Shown one piece after another: positions 27,821-36,903 of a DNA stretch of 64,000 nucleotides. The notes beneath the pieces are model-generated. The model was not told the DNA's origin. It did no database searches and saw only the letters and a program-made list of their open reading frames with translations. The translations under genes and the position numbers were made by a program. Location: contig NZ_BPFJ01000001.1 in the NCBI RefSeq assembly GCF_019972115.1, forward strand, positions 372,001-436,000. Reading direction: 5' to 3'. This DNA is from Sulfurovum sp. TSL6 (GTDB lineage: Bacteria > Campylobacterota > Campylobacteria > Campylobacterales > Sulfurovaceae). Each line of letters begins with the position of its first letter. Within the stretch, counting starts at the first letter, position 1.

Positions 27821-28645
27821 ATGAATGAAGATGTAAATAAATATGTGGATATGGCCATTCAATATGGTGCAGAATATGGTGTGAGGATCATAGGTACAAT
27901 CGCCATTTTTATTATCGGGAAATGGGTGGCAAAAAAACTTTCTGCTTTCATCAAAAAAGTGATGGAACGTGGTGAGATCGATCCCACATTAAGTGCATTT
28001 ATAGCAAATATAGTGGATATACTTCTACTGGTAGTGGTTATTTTGGCAGCTATCAAGAACCTAGGTATAGATACCACATCATTTATAGCTATATTAGGTG
28101 CTGCAGGTTTGGCTGTTGGTTTGGCACTGCAGGGTACTTTTGGAAATATAGGTTCGGGTGTGATACTTATACTTTTCCGTCCTTTTGAAGTGGGGAATTT
28201 TGTGACTGCGGGAGGGGAGAGTGGTACCGTAGAAGCTATCACTCTTTTTAATACTACGCTCTTGACACCAGACAATAAAGTGATCTTGATTCCTAACAGT
28301 ACCATTGCTTCGGGCAATATCACTAATTTTTCAAAAAAAGAGACACGTCGTGTGGATTTTACCTTTGGTATCGGTTACGATGACGATTTAAAAAAGGCAA
28401 AAGCAACGCTTCAGGAGATCATCGATGCTGATGCTCGTATATTGAAAGATCCTGCAGCTTTTATTGGTGTGGGAGAATTAGGCGACAGTTCTGTCAACTT
28501 TACAGTACGTGTTTGGGTGAAAGCTTCAGATTTTTGGGGTGTCCATTTTGATACAACTGAAAAAGTGAAATTAACCTTTGATGAAAAAGGTATCTCCATC
28601 CCTTATCCGCAAATGGATATTCATTTAGATCCGGCAAAAGCTTAA
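27821..28645 (+). CDS. mscS: Small-conductance mechanosensitive channel, MscS family
   Basis: A 274-residue MscS-type channel. Three N-terminal helices lead into the pore helix TM3 (FIAILGAAGLAVGLALQGTFGNIGSG), the family hallmark, followed by the cytosolic beta domain (PFEVGNFVTAGGESGTVEAITLFNTTLLTPDNKVILIPN) and the C-terminal alpha/beta domain. It opens on membrane tension to release solutes on osmotic downshock. ATG 27821 has AGGA six bases upstream; the TTG three bases earlier is not needed. Confidence 0.93.
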   Translation: MNEDVNKYVDMAIQYGAEYGVRIIGTIAIFIIGKWVAKKLSAFIKKVMERGEIDPTLSAFIANIVDILLLVVVILAAIKNLGIDTTSFIAILGAAGLAVGLALQGTFGNIGSGVILILFRPFEVGNFVTAGGESGTVEAITLFNTTLLTPDNKVILIPNSTIASGNITNFSKKETRRVDFTFGIGYDDDLKKAKATLQEIIDADARILKDPAAFIGVGELGDSSVNFTVRVWVKASDFWGVHFDTTEKVKLTFDEKGISIPYPQMDIHLDPAKA

Positions 28646-28679
28646 ACTACATAGATTATAGAGAAAAAAATACGCATCA

Positions 28680-28714
28680 AAAACCTTATAAAATAGATAA
28701 CTTTATAAGGTTTT
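28680..28714. repeat. Dispersed hairpin repeat, copy H4 (bidirectional terminator)
   Basis: A perfect 13-bp stem AAAACCTTATAAA / TTTATAAGGTTTT around ATAGATAAC, between the converging mscS and copper ATPase genes. Sequence and loop nearly equal those of H1 and H2. Confidence 0.75.
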
Positions 28715-28755
28715 ACTACTCTGTTTCATCGTCATATACTGTACAACTATAGTTA

Positions 28756-31068
28756 TTATAATTTTAGCTTTCTAAGTCGTAGAGAGTTGGATATGACTGA
28801 AACGGATGAAAAACTCATTGCAACAGCGGCTATCATTGGAGACAAGAGTATACCAAAGAATGGGTAGAGAACCCCCGCCGCGATAGGTACACCCATCGAA
28901 TTATAAACAAAGGCAAAAAATAGATTTTGTCGAATGTTCCTCATCGTTCCTTTACTGAGTTTAATGGCTCTAACTATACCTGTCAAATCTCCTTTAACCA
29001 AAGTCACGCCAGCACTTTCCATGGCTACATCTGTTCCTGTACCCATCGCAATACCTACATGTGCCTTGGCTAAAGCCGGTGCATCATTGATCCCATCACC
29101 TGCCATGGCTACTACTTTACCTTCTGCTTGGAGTTGGGATACTATGGTAGACTTTTCTTCTGGAGAAACATCTGCTTGAACTCTGTCAATATTTAGTTTA
29201 TTTGCCACCGCTTGTGCAGTGGTTTGGTTGTCACCCGTAAGCATGACTACTTCGATACCCTGTGTATGCAGCTGTGTTATGGCTTCAGGTGTTGTCGTTT
29301 TAATAGGATCCATGACCCCCACAACTCCTGCTGCTTTTCCATCCAAAGCTATGAGCATTACTGTTTGTCCTTCTTTCCGGTACTTTTCAGATAGTGCCGG
29401 TAAATGACCCGTTTTTATACCTAAACCTTCTAGAAGTTTAGAGTTTCCTATAGCCACTTTTATCCCATCTACAACACCCGTTACGCCTTGTCCTGTAACA
29501 GAGTTAAAATCTTCTGTTTTCGTTAAATGAAGCCCACGTTCTTTTACCCCTTCTACAATAGCTTCTGCCAATGGATGCTCACTGGACTGTTCAATGGTGG
29601 CTACCACAGAAAGAAGGACATTTTTATCTATGCCTTCTTCCACTTCGACAGTCACCAGTTTAGGCTTTCCTTCGGTGAGTGTACCTGTTTTATCTACCAC
29701 AAGCGTATCCACCTTTTCTAAAATTTCCAATGCCTCTGCATTTTTAATAAGTACTCCTACCGAAGCACCTTTCCCTGTACCCACCATGATGGAAACTGGT
29801 GTTGCAAGCCCCAAAGCACAAGGACAAGCGATGATAAGTACAGATACGGCACTTACTATGGCATACGCCAAGCGAGGCTCCGGCCCCCATATATACCATC
29901 CTGAAAATGCCAATACTGCGATAAAAACCACAATAGGTACAAAATAACCTGAAACCACATCTGCTAATTTTTGAATAGGTGCACGTGAACGCTGTGCATG
30001 GGCTACCATATCTACAATTTGAGAGAGTAGGGTATCTGCACCGACTTTCTCAGCTTTGATAAGCAGTGATCCCGTTGCATTGACCGTGGCACCAATCACT
30101 TTGTCGCCTTCTTTTTTTTCAACAGCGATAGATTCGCCTGTGACCATCGACTCATCTATGTTGCTTTCACCTTCTGTTACTATACCATCAACAGGTATTT
30201 TATCCCCTGGACGGATACGCAGCACATCTCCGACCTGTACATTTTCCAAAGGGATATCCTCTTCACTTCCATCTTCTCTAACGATACGAGCTGTATTGGG
30301 AGCTAAACCTAAAAGCATTTGTATGGCTGTATTGGTTTGCGAACGTGCACGCAGTTCAAGGACCTGTCCCAGTAATACTAAGGCTACGATGACTGCTGCA
30401 GCTTCAAAATAGACATGTACTAACCCATTTTCCATTTTCATTTCTGGCGGAAATATTTGAGGGAATAATAATGCTACCATACTGTAAATCCATGCCGTAC
30501 CTACACCAAGTGAGATCAGAGTGAACATATTGAGATTCATGGTGCGCAGAGAGTTTACACCACGCACAAAAAATGGCCAACCTCCCCAAAGTACCACAGG
30601 TGTAGCAAAGGCAAACAGTATCCACTGAACAAGGGACATAGAGAGCCATGAAGGCAAGAGTGAAGGGAATAGGTCTGTGGTCATTGCCAAGACAAACACA
30701 GGTAGAGCCAGTACGGTACTGATTTTAAAACGGAGGGTCATATCATGTAGTTCTTGATTCTCGGCAGTATCTTGTACTGCCATAGGCTCAAGTGCCATTC
30801 CACATTTAGGACACGTGCCAGGTCCTTTTTGTTGGATCTCTGGATGCATGGGACAGGTATAGAGAGCATCAGTGCTTTCATCCATTTTTGCTTTCTGATT
30901 TTCACTGCTCCACTCTTTTACTTCAATGTATTTCTGAGGATCTTCATTAAATTTATCCTGACAATGTTGAGAACAAAAATAATAGTTTTTTGAAGCATGT
31001 TCTGTATGAAATTCAGAATCTGTTGAAGTATCCATTCCACACACCACATCTTTGACTATTTTGTTCAC
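28756..31068 (-). CDS. copA: Copper-translocating P-type ATPase with YHS and heavy-metal-binding N-terminus
   Basis: A P1B ATPase of about 770 residues that pumps Cu(I) out of the cytosol. Domains: YHS metal domain (VCGMDTS to [12 protein letters not shown]), a CPMHP...CPKCGM heavy-metal-binding segment, then membrane helices with the CPC transport site (~414), phosphorylation motif [10 protein letters not shown] (~457), [14 protein letters not shown] and [10 protein letters not shown] (~656). I start at GTG 31068, with GGAG five bases upstream; the longer frame to 31146 starts inside and before the promoter, whose -10 (31097-31102) overlaps the ATG at 31098. The upstream tandem repeat is shared with other copper genes. 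Confidence 0.93.
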   Translation of the reverse strand: MNKIVKDVVCGMDTSTDSEFHTEHASKNYYFCSQHCQDKFNEDPQKYIEVKEWSSENQKAKMDESTDALYTCPMHPEIQQKGPGTCPKCGMALEPMAVQDTAENQELHDMTLRFKISTVLALPVFVLAMTTDLFPSLLPSWLSMSLVQWILFAFATPVVLWGGWPFFVRGVNSLRTMNLNMFTLISLGVGTAWIYSMVALLFPQIFPPEMKMENGLVHVYFEAAAVIVALVLLGQVLELRARSQTNTAIQMLLGLAPNTARIVREDGSEEDIPLENVQVGDVLRIRPGDKIPVDGIVTEGESNIDESMVTGESIAVEKKEGDKVIGATVNATGSLLIKAEKVGADTLLSQIVDMVAHAQRSRAPIQKLADVVSGYFVPIVVFIAVLAFSGWYIWGPEPRLAYAIVSAVSVLIIACPCALGLATPVSIMVGTGKGASVGVLIKNAEALEILEKVDTLVVDKTGTLTEGKPKLVTVEVEEGIDKNVLLSVVATIEQSSEHPLAEAIVEGVKERGLHLTKTEDFNSVTGQGVTGVVDGIKVAIGNSKLLEGLGIKTGHLPALSEKYRKEGQTVMLIALDGKAAGVVGVMDPIKTTTPEAITQLHTQGIEVVMLTGDNQTTAQAVANKLNIDRVQADVSPEEKSTIVSQLQAEGKVVAMAGDGINDAPALAKAHVGIAMGTGTDVAMESAGVTLVKGDLTGIVRAIKLSKGTMRNIRQNLFFAFVYNSMGVPIAAGVLYPFFGILLSPMIAAVAMSFSSVSVISNSLRLRKLKL

Positions 31069-31096
31069 GATCTCTCCTTTATGTTTCTCATGATTC

Positions 31097-31130
31097 ATAA
31101 TAATATGAAAGTGTGCAAATAGTGTGCAAA
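31097..31130 (-). promoter_or_regulatory. Copper-type tandem operator and -10, site C
   Basis: Two identical minus-strand half-sites TTTGCACAC (31130-31122 and 31119-31111) with an 11-bp period, then eight bases, then TATTAT (31102-31097). This is the cleanest copy of the motif and drives the Cu-ATPase gene. Confidence 0.75.
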
Positions 31131-31215
31131 AGAGATGCATGTACACAACCTGTTTTTACATCTTTTGCTGTTTTGATTCTAAGAGAAAGTCCAAAATGTG
31201 TCATGTAAGATTGAA

Positions 31216-31249
31216 GATGCACATGAAGTACACACCTTTGTACTATACT
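31216..31249 (+). promoter_or_regulatory. Copper-type tandem operator and -10, site D
   Basis: Half-sites GATGCACAT (31216-31224) and AGTACACAC (31227-31235), eight bases, then TATACT (31244-31249). It drives the SHOCT-multicopper oxidase-CopB operon and is divergent from site C. Confidence 0.72.
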
Positions 31250-31280
31250 CAAAGTAAAAAGACTTCAGAAAGGATAAAAA

Positions 31281-31493
31281 ATGGATTATATAGGACATGT
31301 TTGGGGTATGGGATTTGGTATGTGGATCATACCCTTATTGTTCGTACTTCTTGTCTTTTATTTTTTGAAAGAGAATAACAAAAGTGAAGATAAACGCACC
31401 TCTGCACAGGATATACTGGATAAACGTTATGCAAAAGGTGAAATAGATACACAAGAGTATGAAGAGAAATCCAATGCACTAAAGAAAAAATGA
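31281..31493 (+). CDS. Small membrane protein with SHOCT domain
   Basis: A 70-residue protein: short N-terminus with HVWGMGFGMW, one transmembrane helix (IIPLLFVLLVFYFL), a charged linker and a C-terminal SHOCT motif (AQDILDKRYAKGEIDTQEYEEKSNAL). GAAAGGAT precedes the ATG. Its TGA overlaps the beginning of the multicopper oxidase region, so it is the first gene of a copper resistance operon. The partner SHOCT protein at 3086-3352 has the same layout. Function unknown. Confidence 0.8.
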   Translation: MDYIGHVWGMGFGMWIIPLLFVLLVFYFLKENNKSEDKRTSAQDILDKRYAKGEIDTQEYEEKSNALKKK

Positions 31494-31507
31494 GACAAGG
31501 GGATATC

Positions 31508-33241
31508 ATGCGAAGACGAACATTTGTAAAAGGGGTGGCTGTCACTTCACTACTGACGCTTACGGCAACAGATGCAGAGGCCAGAACAAGGTCAAAACGG
31601 ATCAACAACCGTAATATCCTTAGGGGAAATGAATTTTTCCTGGACATCGACTATACACCGGTGAATATCACAGGGAAAAATGCTGTAGCCACTGCCATCA
31701 ATGGACAGATACCAGCTCCTACCCTGGTGTGGAAAGAAGGGGAAACTGTCACCTTGCATGTGACCAATCATTTGAAAAAAACCTCTTCTATTCACTGGCA
31801 TGGCATCATTTTACCTGCCGGGATGGATGGTGTTCCCGGTCTGAGTTTTGACGGTATTGCTCCGGGAGAGACTTTTACCTATACCTTCAAAGTACGGCAG
31901 CACGGAACCTACTGGTATCACAGTCACTCAGGATTTCAGGAGCAAACAGGGATGTATGGTGCCATTATCATCCAGCCAAAGAGAAAAGAACCGTTTGCCT
32001 ATGACAAAGACTATGTTGTACTGCTCTCTGACTGGAGTGATGAGAAACCCGAAACGATCTACAAAAAACTCAAAAAGATGAGCCACTACTATAATTTTTC
32101 TCGAAGGACGGTAGGTACTTTTCTGGATGAAGTAAAAGAGAAAGGCTTGGCAAATGCGTTTTCTGATAGAAAAATGTGGAACCAGATGCGTATGAATGAC
32201 CGGGACCTCTCTGATGTCACAGGATACACCTATACTTTCTTGATGAATGGAAAAAATCCTGCGACCCAATTTAAAGCACTTTTTAACAGAGGGGAAAAGA
32301 TCCGTCTGCGTTTTGTCAATGCCTCGGCAATGACATTCTTTGATGTACGTATACCCGGACTCAAAATGACCGTGGTAGCTGCAGATGGAAATCATGTCAA
32401 ACCTCTAAGCATCGAGGAGTTTCGTATCGGGGTAGCAGAAACTTATGATGTCATAGTAGAGCCTGCTGATCATAAAGCCTATGCCATATTTGCACAGAGT
32501 ATCGACCGTTCAGGGTATGCCATGGGATCATTCACACCGAAAACTTCTATGTTGGCAAAGGCACCTGCCATGGATCCCAAACCTGTACTTACCCATACTG
32601 ATATGGGAATGGATATGGGCCAAATGGATCACGGCGGGGGTATGAAATGCGGTTCAGGTATGATGATGTCTTCTAAAAAAGACTTGGAAAAAGACAAATA
32701 TGCAAAGATGGAATCACAGAGATATCCCATAACGCAACTGCCTATGAAACGCGGATTACAAACTACCATGAAGGCAGTAGCACCTAAATACAGACTGGAT
32801 GATCCAGGAGTAGGACTGAGAAATAATGGTCGAAAAGTCCTGACCTATGCAGATCTGAAGAACAGATACTCAACGCGTAAAGCCAAAAAACCGGACAGAG
32901 AGATCATTTTACACCTCACGGGCAATATGGAACGCTATATGTGGTCTATCAATGGTATCAAATATGCCGACTCCAAACCTTTGGTGTTTTACTACGGTGA
33001 ACGTATACGTATTACATTTATCAACGATACCATGATGAACCACCCCATGCATCTGCATGGCATGTGGAGTGACCTGGAAACAGGTGACGATAACCATTTG
33101 GTTAGAAAACATACAGTCATTGTACAGCCAGGTGCCAAGATAAGTTACAGGGTCACCGTTGATGCCAGAGGTGCATGGGCATATCATTGTCATATGCTTT
33201 ATCATATGGCCGGTATGTTCAGAAAAGTGGTGGTAGCATAA
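31508..33241 (+). CDS. Multicopper oxidase, periplasmic copper resistance (Tat-exported)
   Basis: A 577-residue three-domain multicopper oxidase. MRRRTFVKG at the N-terminus is a twin-arginine export signal. Copper ligands are visible in the four expected places: HWHG (~96), YHSHSG (~137), HPMHLHG (~512) and HCHMLYHMAGMF (~560), the last supplying type 1 and type 3 ligands. A Met/His-rich insertion (MDMGQMDHGGG and MKCGSGMMM) near residue 360-385 resembles the Met-rich part of CueO/PcoA. It oxidises Cu(I) to less toxic Cu(II). ATG 31508 follows AAGGGGA; the earlier ATG at 31490 has no site. Confidence 0.92.
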   Translation: MRRRTFVKGVAVTSLLTLTATDAEARTRSKRINNRNILRGNEFFLDIDYTPVNITGKNAVATAINGQIPAPTLVWKEGETVTLHVTNHLKKTSSIHWHGIILPAGMDGVPGLSFDGIAPGETFTYTFKVRQHGTYWYHSHSGFQEQTGMYGAIIIQPKRKEPFAYDKDYVVLLSDWSDEKPETIYKKLKKMSHYYNFSRRTVGTFLDEVKEKGLANAFSDRKMWNQMRMNDRDLSDVTGYTYTFLMNGKNPATQFKALFNRGEKIRLRFVNASAMTFFDVRIPGLKMTVVAADGNHVKPLSIEEFRIGVAETYDVIVEPADHKAYAIFAQSIDRSGYAMGSFTPKTSMLAKAPAMDPKPVLTHTDMGMDMGQMDHGGGMKCGSGMMMSSKKDLEKDKYAKMESQRYPITQLPMKRGLQTTMKAVAPKYRLDDPGVGLRNNGRKVLTYADLKNRYSTRKAKKPDREIILHLTGNMERYMWSINGIKYADSKPLVFYYGERIRITFINDTMMNHPMHLHGMWSDLETGDDNHLVRKHTVIVQPGAKISYRVTVDARGAWAYHCHMLYHMAGMFRKVVVA

Positions 33242-33251
33242 AGGAATGGAT

Positions 33252-33881
33252 ATGAAAAAAATAGTATCAGGTTTGATGGTTATGTTTGCATTGGGACAAA
33301 CTGCTCAGGCAAGTATGGAGGATGATCCATTGGTCACCATGTTCCTTATGGATCGATTTGAAGTACTGGACAATGATGAAAATACAAGAGTGTGGGAAGG
33401 CAGCTTTTGGATAGGCTACGATATCAATAAACTTTACCTCTACAGTGAAGGGGAAGCGACTTCTGACGGCTTGGAGTCAAGCCAAAATGAACTGGTGTAC
33501 TCCAGGGCTATGGCACCGTTTTGGGATGTACAGATGGGGTTGGCCTATGACAAAAGTGATGATGCATCCAAAACATGGGTAGAGATCGCAATTTCAGGTT
33601 TGGCGCCTTACTATTTTGAGACAAGAGCGGCTCTGCTTGTCAATGGAGAGGGGAATGTCGGATTACGTTTAGATGCGGAGTATGAAGCACTGCTGACACA
33701 GAAACTGATACTCACACCATCACTCGAAGCAGATCTCTACACAAAAGACGATCCGGATATGCACATTGGTTCCGGAATTTCCAACCTAGAAGCAGGATTA
33801 CGTTTACGCTATGAATTTATACGTGAACTTGCACCCCTATATCGGTATTACATGGGAAAAAACATTTGGAAATACACGTGA
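33252..33881 (+). CDS. copB: CopB/PcoB-like copper resistance outer membrane protein, 3' frameshift
   Basis: As read, a 209-residue protein with a signal peptide (QAS cleavage) and the CopB beta-barrel: DRFE, RVWEGSFWIGYDINKLYLYSEGE, YSR..APFWDVQMGLAYD. ATG 33252 has AAGGA six bases upstream; the ATG at 33246 directly abuts it. The reading frame ends abnormally (RYYMGKNIWKYT): one base too many in the CCCC at 33834-33837 shifts it. The other frame restores the normal end, including ITWEKTFGNTREY and the terminal VGVRFWF. CopB proteins bind copper at the outer membrane; without the terminal strand assembly would probably fail. Confidence 0.85.
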   Translation: MKKIVSGLMVMFALGQTAQASMEDDPLVTMFLMDRFEVLDNDENTRVWEGSFWIGYDINKLYLYSEGEATSDGLESSQNELVYSRAMAPFWDVQMGLAYDKSDDASKTWVEIAISGLAPYYFETRAALLVNGEGNVGLRLDAEYEALLTQKLILTPSLEADLYTKDDPDMHIGSGISNLEAGLRLRYEFIRELAPLYRYYMGKNIWKYT

Positions 33882-33936
33882 ATATCATCCTATAGATGAA
33901 ACCAGTGTAATGGTAGGTGTGAGGTTTTGGTTTTGA
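33834..33936 (+). other. copB: Displaced 3' end of copB (+1 frameshift in a C run)
   Basis: Removing one C from 33834-33837 joins the copB frame to an open stretch ending at TGA 33934-33936 that encodes the expected last beta strands and a terminal phenylalanine. The coding match across the junction makes this a true indel, either in the genome or in the read. Confidence 0.8.
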
Positions 33937-34043
33937 TCTGGACTGGTATATGAGGATGATCTGAGTACTCAGTGTATAGTTATTTCAAAGAGCTTGAGAT
34001 GAGAGTTGAAAAGCACATAAAATGCGCTAAATAAAGGATTATG

Positions 34044-34829
34044 TCAGCCACATTTTCCTGGAGCACATTTCATACCGTTAAATTGGCCTGTAAGTGTGCC
34101 ATCGGTACTTCCCTCATGCATTTTATCCATTCTCTCTTTCATCATTTCCGGATGTGCTATAAAGTTATAGCCTTTAAACAGTGTGATCCCTCCATAGAGA
34201 ATAACAAGCATTGCGGCAAGCTTCATCATGGTACCACGAAGGGAGCCTTTTTGCAGGATCTTTGTGAGAAAGCCTAAAAAGAAAAGTGCAGGGATGGTAG
34301 CCAGTCCGAAGGTCGCCATCACCAAAGCACCCGCAAGAGGATCAGCTGTACTTGCCGCAAAAATGGAAAAAGAGTAGACAAGCCCACAAGGGATAATACC
34401 ATTGAGCAAACCTAACAGATAAAAACTGAGATACGATTTGTCTGACATCAGTGCTCTAAAGCTCTTTTGATACCATGGGTATTTGGAAACCGACCATTCT
34501 GCTGAGTTTAGAAATTTAAAATTTCCCAAAAGTGAAAGTCCAGCCAATACCATGAGTATACCCGTAAAGACAAAGAGCACTCCCTTAGTAGTAGGTGTAA
34601 ATGCAACGACTTGCCCTACAAAACCAAATAGGGCACCTAACATAGCATAAGTCGTGACACGACCGAAGTTATAGGCCAAATGTGCGGATGTTTGTTGAAG
34701 ATAACTTGTTTGTTGATCTATTTTTGTAGAAGAGTATGCAACAACAATCCCGCCACACATACCAATACAATGTCCAACACTGCCTAAAAAAGCGGTTGTT
34801 AAGATGATAATTAAATCGATATTGCCCAT
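34044..34829 (-). CDS. Sulfite exporter TauE/SafE-like (DsbD_2) membrane protein with C-terminal MKCAPGKCG
   Basis: A 261-residue membrane protein with six to seven helices. The first, FLGSVGHCIGMCGGIVVAY, has the H..GMCGG motif of the DsbD_2 family and IPCGLVYSF is the second family mark. Such proteins are linked to copper delivery to cytochrome oxidase or to periplasmic thiol transfer. The last nine residues, MKCAPGKCG, are nearly repeated in the lipoprotein encoded at 40362-40733. It stands alone, convergent with copB. Role in copper handling is inferred from context. Confidence 0.83.
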   Translation of the reverse strand: MGNIDLIIILTTAFLGSVGHCIGMCGGIVVAYSSTKIDQQTSYLQQTSAHLAYNFGRVTTYAMLGALFGFVGQVVAFTPTTKGVLFVFTGILMVLAGLSLLGNFKFLNSAEWSVSKYPWYQKSFRALMSDKSYLSFYLLGLLNGIIPCGLVYSFSIFAASTADPLAGALVMATFGLATIPALFFLGFLTKILQKGSLRGTMMKLAAMLVILYGGITLFKGYNFIAHPEMMKERMDKMHEGSTDGTLTGQFNGMKCAPGKCG

Positions 34830-34912
34830 TTAGACAGCCTCTTTTGCAAATAAATATAAAACTATAGTATTATTTTGTTAAAATAGTGTTAATAAATCAG
34901 AAGGGCAGGATT

Positions 34913-35350
34913 TTGTTTAAAAATTTAAAACGTCAACTCATGAAAATGTTCAGAGAATTACTTGTATACCATCATAGTTCTTTAGAATATAGAGCAAAGA
35001 TCTTAACCCTTATGGTCTCAGCGAATGGTGAGATCTGTGAATGTGAAAAACAAAAATTGAAAGAGATAGCACATAGCATTTATAGTGATGACCAGGAAAG
35101 AGCAGAGCTTCTCATCGATACGGTTAATGAATACCATACAAAAATTTTAACTAACAACGGATTGGATTTTGAGCATCTTATTCTGTTGGTTGAAAGAGAG
35201 ACCAGAGAAGTACCTCGTTTTACATCAAAGATAGATATGGGACTTCTTATGCAACTGCATGAATGTATGGAGAGTTCAGAAGATACCCTGTTCCAACAGC
35301 GTATTATAGAATTTTTACAAGGTCTTAAGGACGAATATGGAGTGGTATAG
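34913..35350 (+). CDS. TerB-like helical protein
   Basis: A protein of about 145 residues, all-helical and acidic, with the conserved SANGEICECEKQKLKEIA segment of TerB/DnaJ-associated domains. AAGGGCAGG precedes a TTG at 34913, which I prefer to the GTG at 34886. It overlaps the acylphosphatase start by 14 bases. TerB-like domains bind metal or partners at membranes in stress responses; the specific role is unknown. Confidence 0.6.
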   Translation: MFKNLKRQLMKMFRELLVYHHSSLEYRAKILTLMVSANGEICECEKQKLKEIAHSIYSDDQERAELLIDTVNEYHTKILTNNGLDFEHLILLVERETREVPRFTSKIDMGLLMQLHECMESSEDTLFQQRIIEFLQGLKDEYGVV

Positions 35351-35612
35351 ATTTATGATTTTTGGAAAAGTGCAGGGGGTATTCTATCGTAAGTTTGTTT
35401 CTCAGGCGATGATGAAGAAGCAATATAAAGGATACATACAAAATCTTGATGATGGTACAGTAGAAGTGGTAGCTGAAGTGTTTGATGAGGATTTTGATAC
35501 ATTCATGAGTATATTAAAAGATGGATCACCATCGAGCTTGGTAGAGGATATCCGATATGAGATCATCAATGATGCAGAATTTAGAACCGATGGGTTTGAA
35601 ATAAGATATTAG
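35337..35612 (+). CDS. acyP: Acylphosphatase
   Basis: A 91-residue acylphosphatase: GKVQGVFYRKF with the phosphate-binding loop and R18, then GYIQNLDDGTVEV with the catalytic asparagine N36. It hydrolyses acyl phosphates such as carbamoyl phosphate or acetyl phosphate and also carries out minor side reactions. Its start overlaps the end of the TerB-like gene, so it is translated with it. Confidence 0.92.
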   Translation: MEWYRFMIFGKVQGVFYRKFVSQAMMKKQYKGYIQNLDDGTVEVVAEVFDEDFDTFMSILKDGSPSSLVEDIRYEIINDAEFRTDGFEIRY

Positions 35613-35621
35613 GAGAATCAA

Positions 35622-35822
35622 ATGAGCAGCGGTTGGGGATGTCAATTTATGGGGACAAAAGGTGAGGATAAAGAGTGGTGTCTAAAACTTCATCATCATT
35701 GTGAGCCAGGGTGCAAAGGATGCATCATCGCTGGACAAGTAGAGTTTTCCACACCCAATGTGAGTGAAGACCAGGAAAAGAAAGTCAAAAAGCGCAGTGA
35801 CAACCCTCTAAGCGGTAAGTAA
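35622..35822 (+). CDS. Small Cys/His-rich protein, 66 residues
   Basis: A small soluble protein, preceded by GGAGAATCAA. It holds WGCQF, EWCLKLHHHCEPGCKGC: cysteines and three histidines arranged in a CxxxxHHHCxxxCxxC-like cluster over 20 residues, which would bind zinc or an iron-sulfur cluster. The C-terminal half is charged and probably disordered. I know no family for it. It ends directly against the msrA gene on the other strand. Confidence 0.72.
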   Translation: MSSGWGCQFMGTKGEDKEWCLKLHHHCEPGCKGCIIAGQVEFSTPNVSEDQEKKVKKRSDNPLSGK

Positions 35823-36347
35823 CTACGCCATCTCTTTGCCAAATTTCGCTTTAAGTTTTGCTAATTTTGGTGGTATGACTGCCATACAGTAACCCTGCAT
35901 TTGGTTTTGACGATAATAGTCCTGATGATACTCTTCTGCTTTATAGTAGTTGTCTAAAGGTTCTATGACTGTGATGATAGGATCACTATAGTCCGCCTGG
36001 GCAGCTTCCATCGCAGACTCGGCAGCCTCTTTTATCTCATCATCGGTATAAAGAATGGTTGAGCGATATTGCGTTCCTACATCTGCACCTTGTCGGTTGA
36101 GTGTTGTAGGGTTGTGGACCAGGAAGAAAATTTCCAGTAAGGTATCTACCGTAATGATACTGTCATCATACGTGATCTTAATGACTTCTGCATACCCTGT
36201 GTCACCTGTACAGATATCTCTGTAGGTTGGATTGGGCGTATGTCCATTAGCGTACCCGCTCTCTACATCACTGACACCTTTAAGTAATTCAAATACTGCT
36301 TCAGTACACCAGAAACATCCACCGCCGAGTATGAGTTCACGTTTCAT
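35823..36347 (-). CDS. msrA: Peptide methionine sulfoxide reductase A
   Basis: A 174-residue MsrA: GGGCFWC with the catalytic C11, followed by GYANG and the RSTILY and QADYSDPIITVIEPLDNYYKAEEYHQDYY regions typical of the enzyme. It reduces methionine-S-sulfoxide with thioredoxin. The thioredoxin-2 gene is divergent from it, 127 bp away. In a copper-rich, Met-rich periplasmic neighbourhood repair of oxidised methionine is a fitting activity, although MsrA itself has no export signal here. AAGGAGATAGAA precedes the ATG. Confidence 0.95.
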   Translation of the reverse strand: MKRELILGGGCFWCTEAVFELLKGVSDVESGYANGHTPNPTYRDICTGDTGYAEVIKITYDDSIITVDTLLEIFFLVHNPTTLNRQGADVGTQYRSTILYTDDEIKEAAESAMEAAQADYSDPIITVIEPLDNYYKAEEYHQDYYRQNQMQGYCMAVIPPKLAKLKAKFGKEMA

Positions 36348-36365
36348 TTCTATCTCCTTTTATTT

Positions 36366-36387
36366 CACCGATACGGTGATTCGTATC
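36366..36387. promoter_or_regulatory. Overlapping dyads between msrA and trxC
   Basis: Two mutually exclusive inverted repeats share bases: CACCG-ATA-CGGTG (36366-36378) and GATACG-GTGATT-CGTATC (36370-36387). They lie in the msrA leader and could be an operator or a switching hairpin. No regulator is known. Confidence 0.3.
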
Positions 36388-36474
36388 GAGTCATGTGCTT
36401 GTTTAATTTATATTTATTTTATTTGCTATAATACCTAAGAAACTAAAAACTAATCTAAATAGGGAGTATTTCTT

Positions 36475-36903
36475 ATGAATGTTAATGTTGTATGCCCGCA
36501 TTGTCTGAAAGTGAACCGTATACCTAAGAAAGAATCTTATGCTAAAGCGAACTGCGGTGAGTGTAAGAAGTCTCTGCTTGAGAGTCAGCCTATTTCTGTC
36601 GATTCAGACAAACTGGGTACTTTTATAGCCAATTCCGATATTCCTGTGGTCGTAGACTTTTGGGCACCATGGTGTGGCCCTTGTCTGCAGATGGCTCCTG
36701 CTTTTGAAGAAGCTGCTTTGGCGATGCCACTTCAGGCACAGTTTGTAAAGGTCAATACCGATGAACAGCAAGCTTTGGGTGCTCAGTATGGCATACAGAG
36801 CATACCAACGCTCATCGTGTTTAAAAATGGTAAAGAAGTTGATAGAGTGAGTGGTGCTTTAGATGCCAGTAGACTACAAAACTGGGTCAGGCAGTCTCTG
36901 TAG
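36475..36903 (+). CDS. trxC: Thioredoxin 2 with N-terminal zinc site
   Basis: A 142-residue TrxC-type thioredoxin. Cysteines C7, C10, C27 and C30 in two CxxC pairs form the zinc-binding N-terminal domain; the redox site WCGPC has C67 and C70. It reduces disulfides and supplies electrons to MsrA, whose gene is divergent. The stop codon directly abuts the ATG of the response regulator, so the two are transcribed together. Confidence 0.93.
   Translation: MNVNVVCPHCLKVNRIPKKESYAKANCGECKKSLLESQPISVDSDKLGTFIANSDIPVVVDFWAPWCGPCLQMAPAFEEAALAMPLQAQFVKVNTDEQQALGAQYGIQSIPTLIVFKNGKEVDRVSGALDASRLQNWVRQSL

Noticed and set aside
31069-31146. N-terminal extension of the Cu-ATPase to 31146
   Set aside because: The promoter -10 overlaps the ATG at 31098 and the operator lies at 31111-31130; a GTG at 31068 has a good ribosome site.
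30404-31378. Several 60-120-codon frames opposite the Cu-ATPase gene
   Set aside because: They are shadows of the long gene, without ribosome sites or plausible composition.
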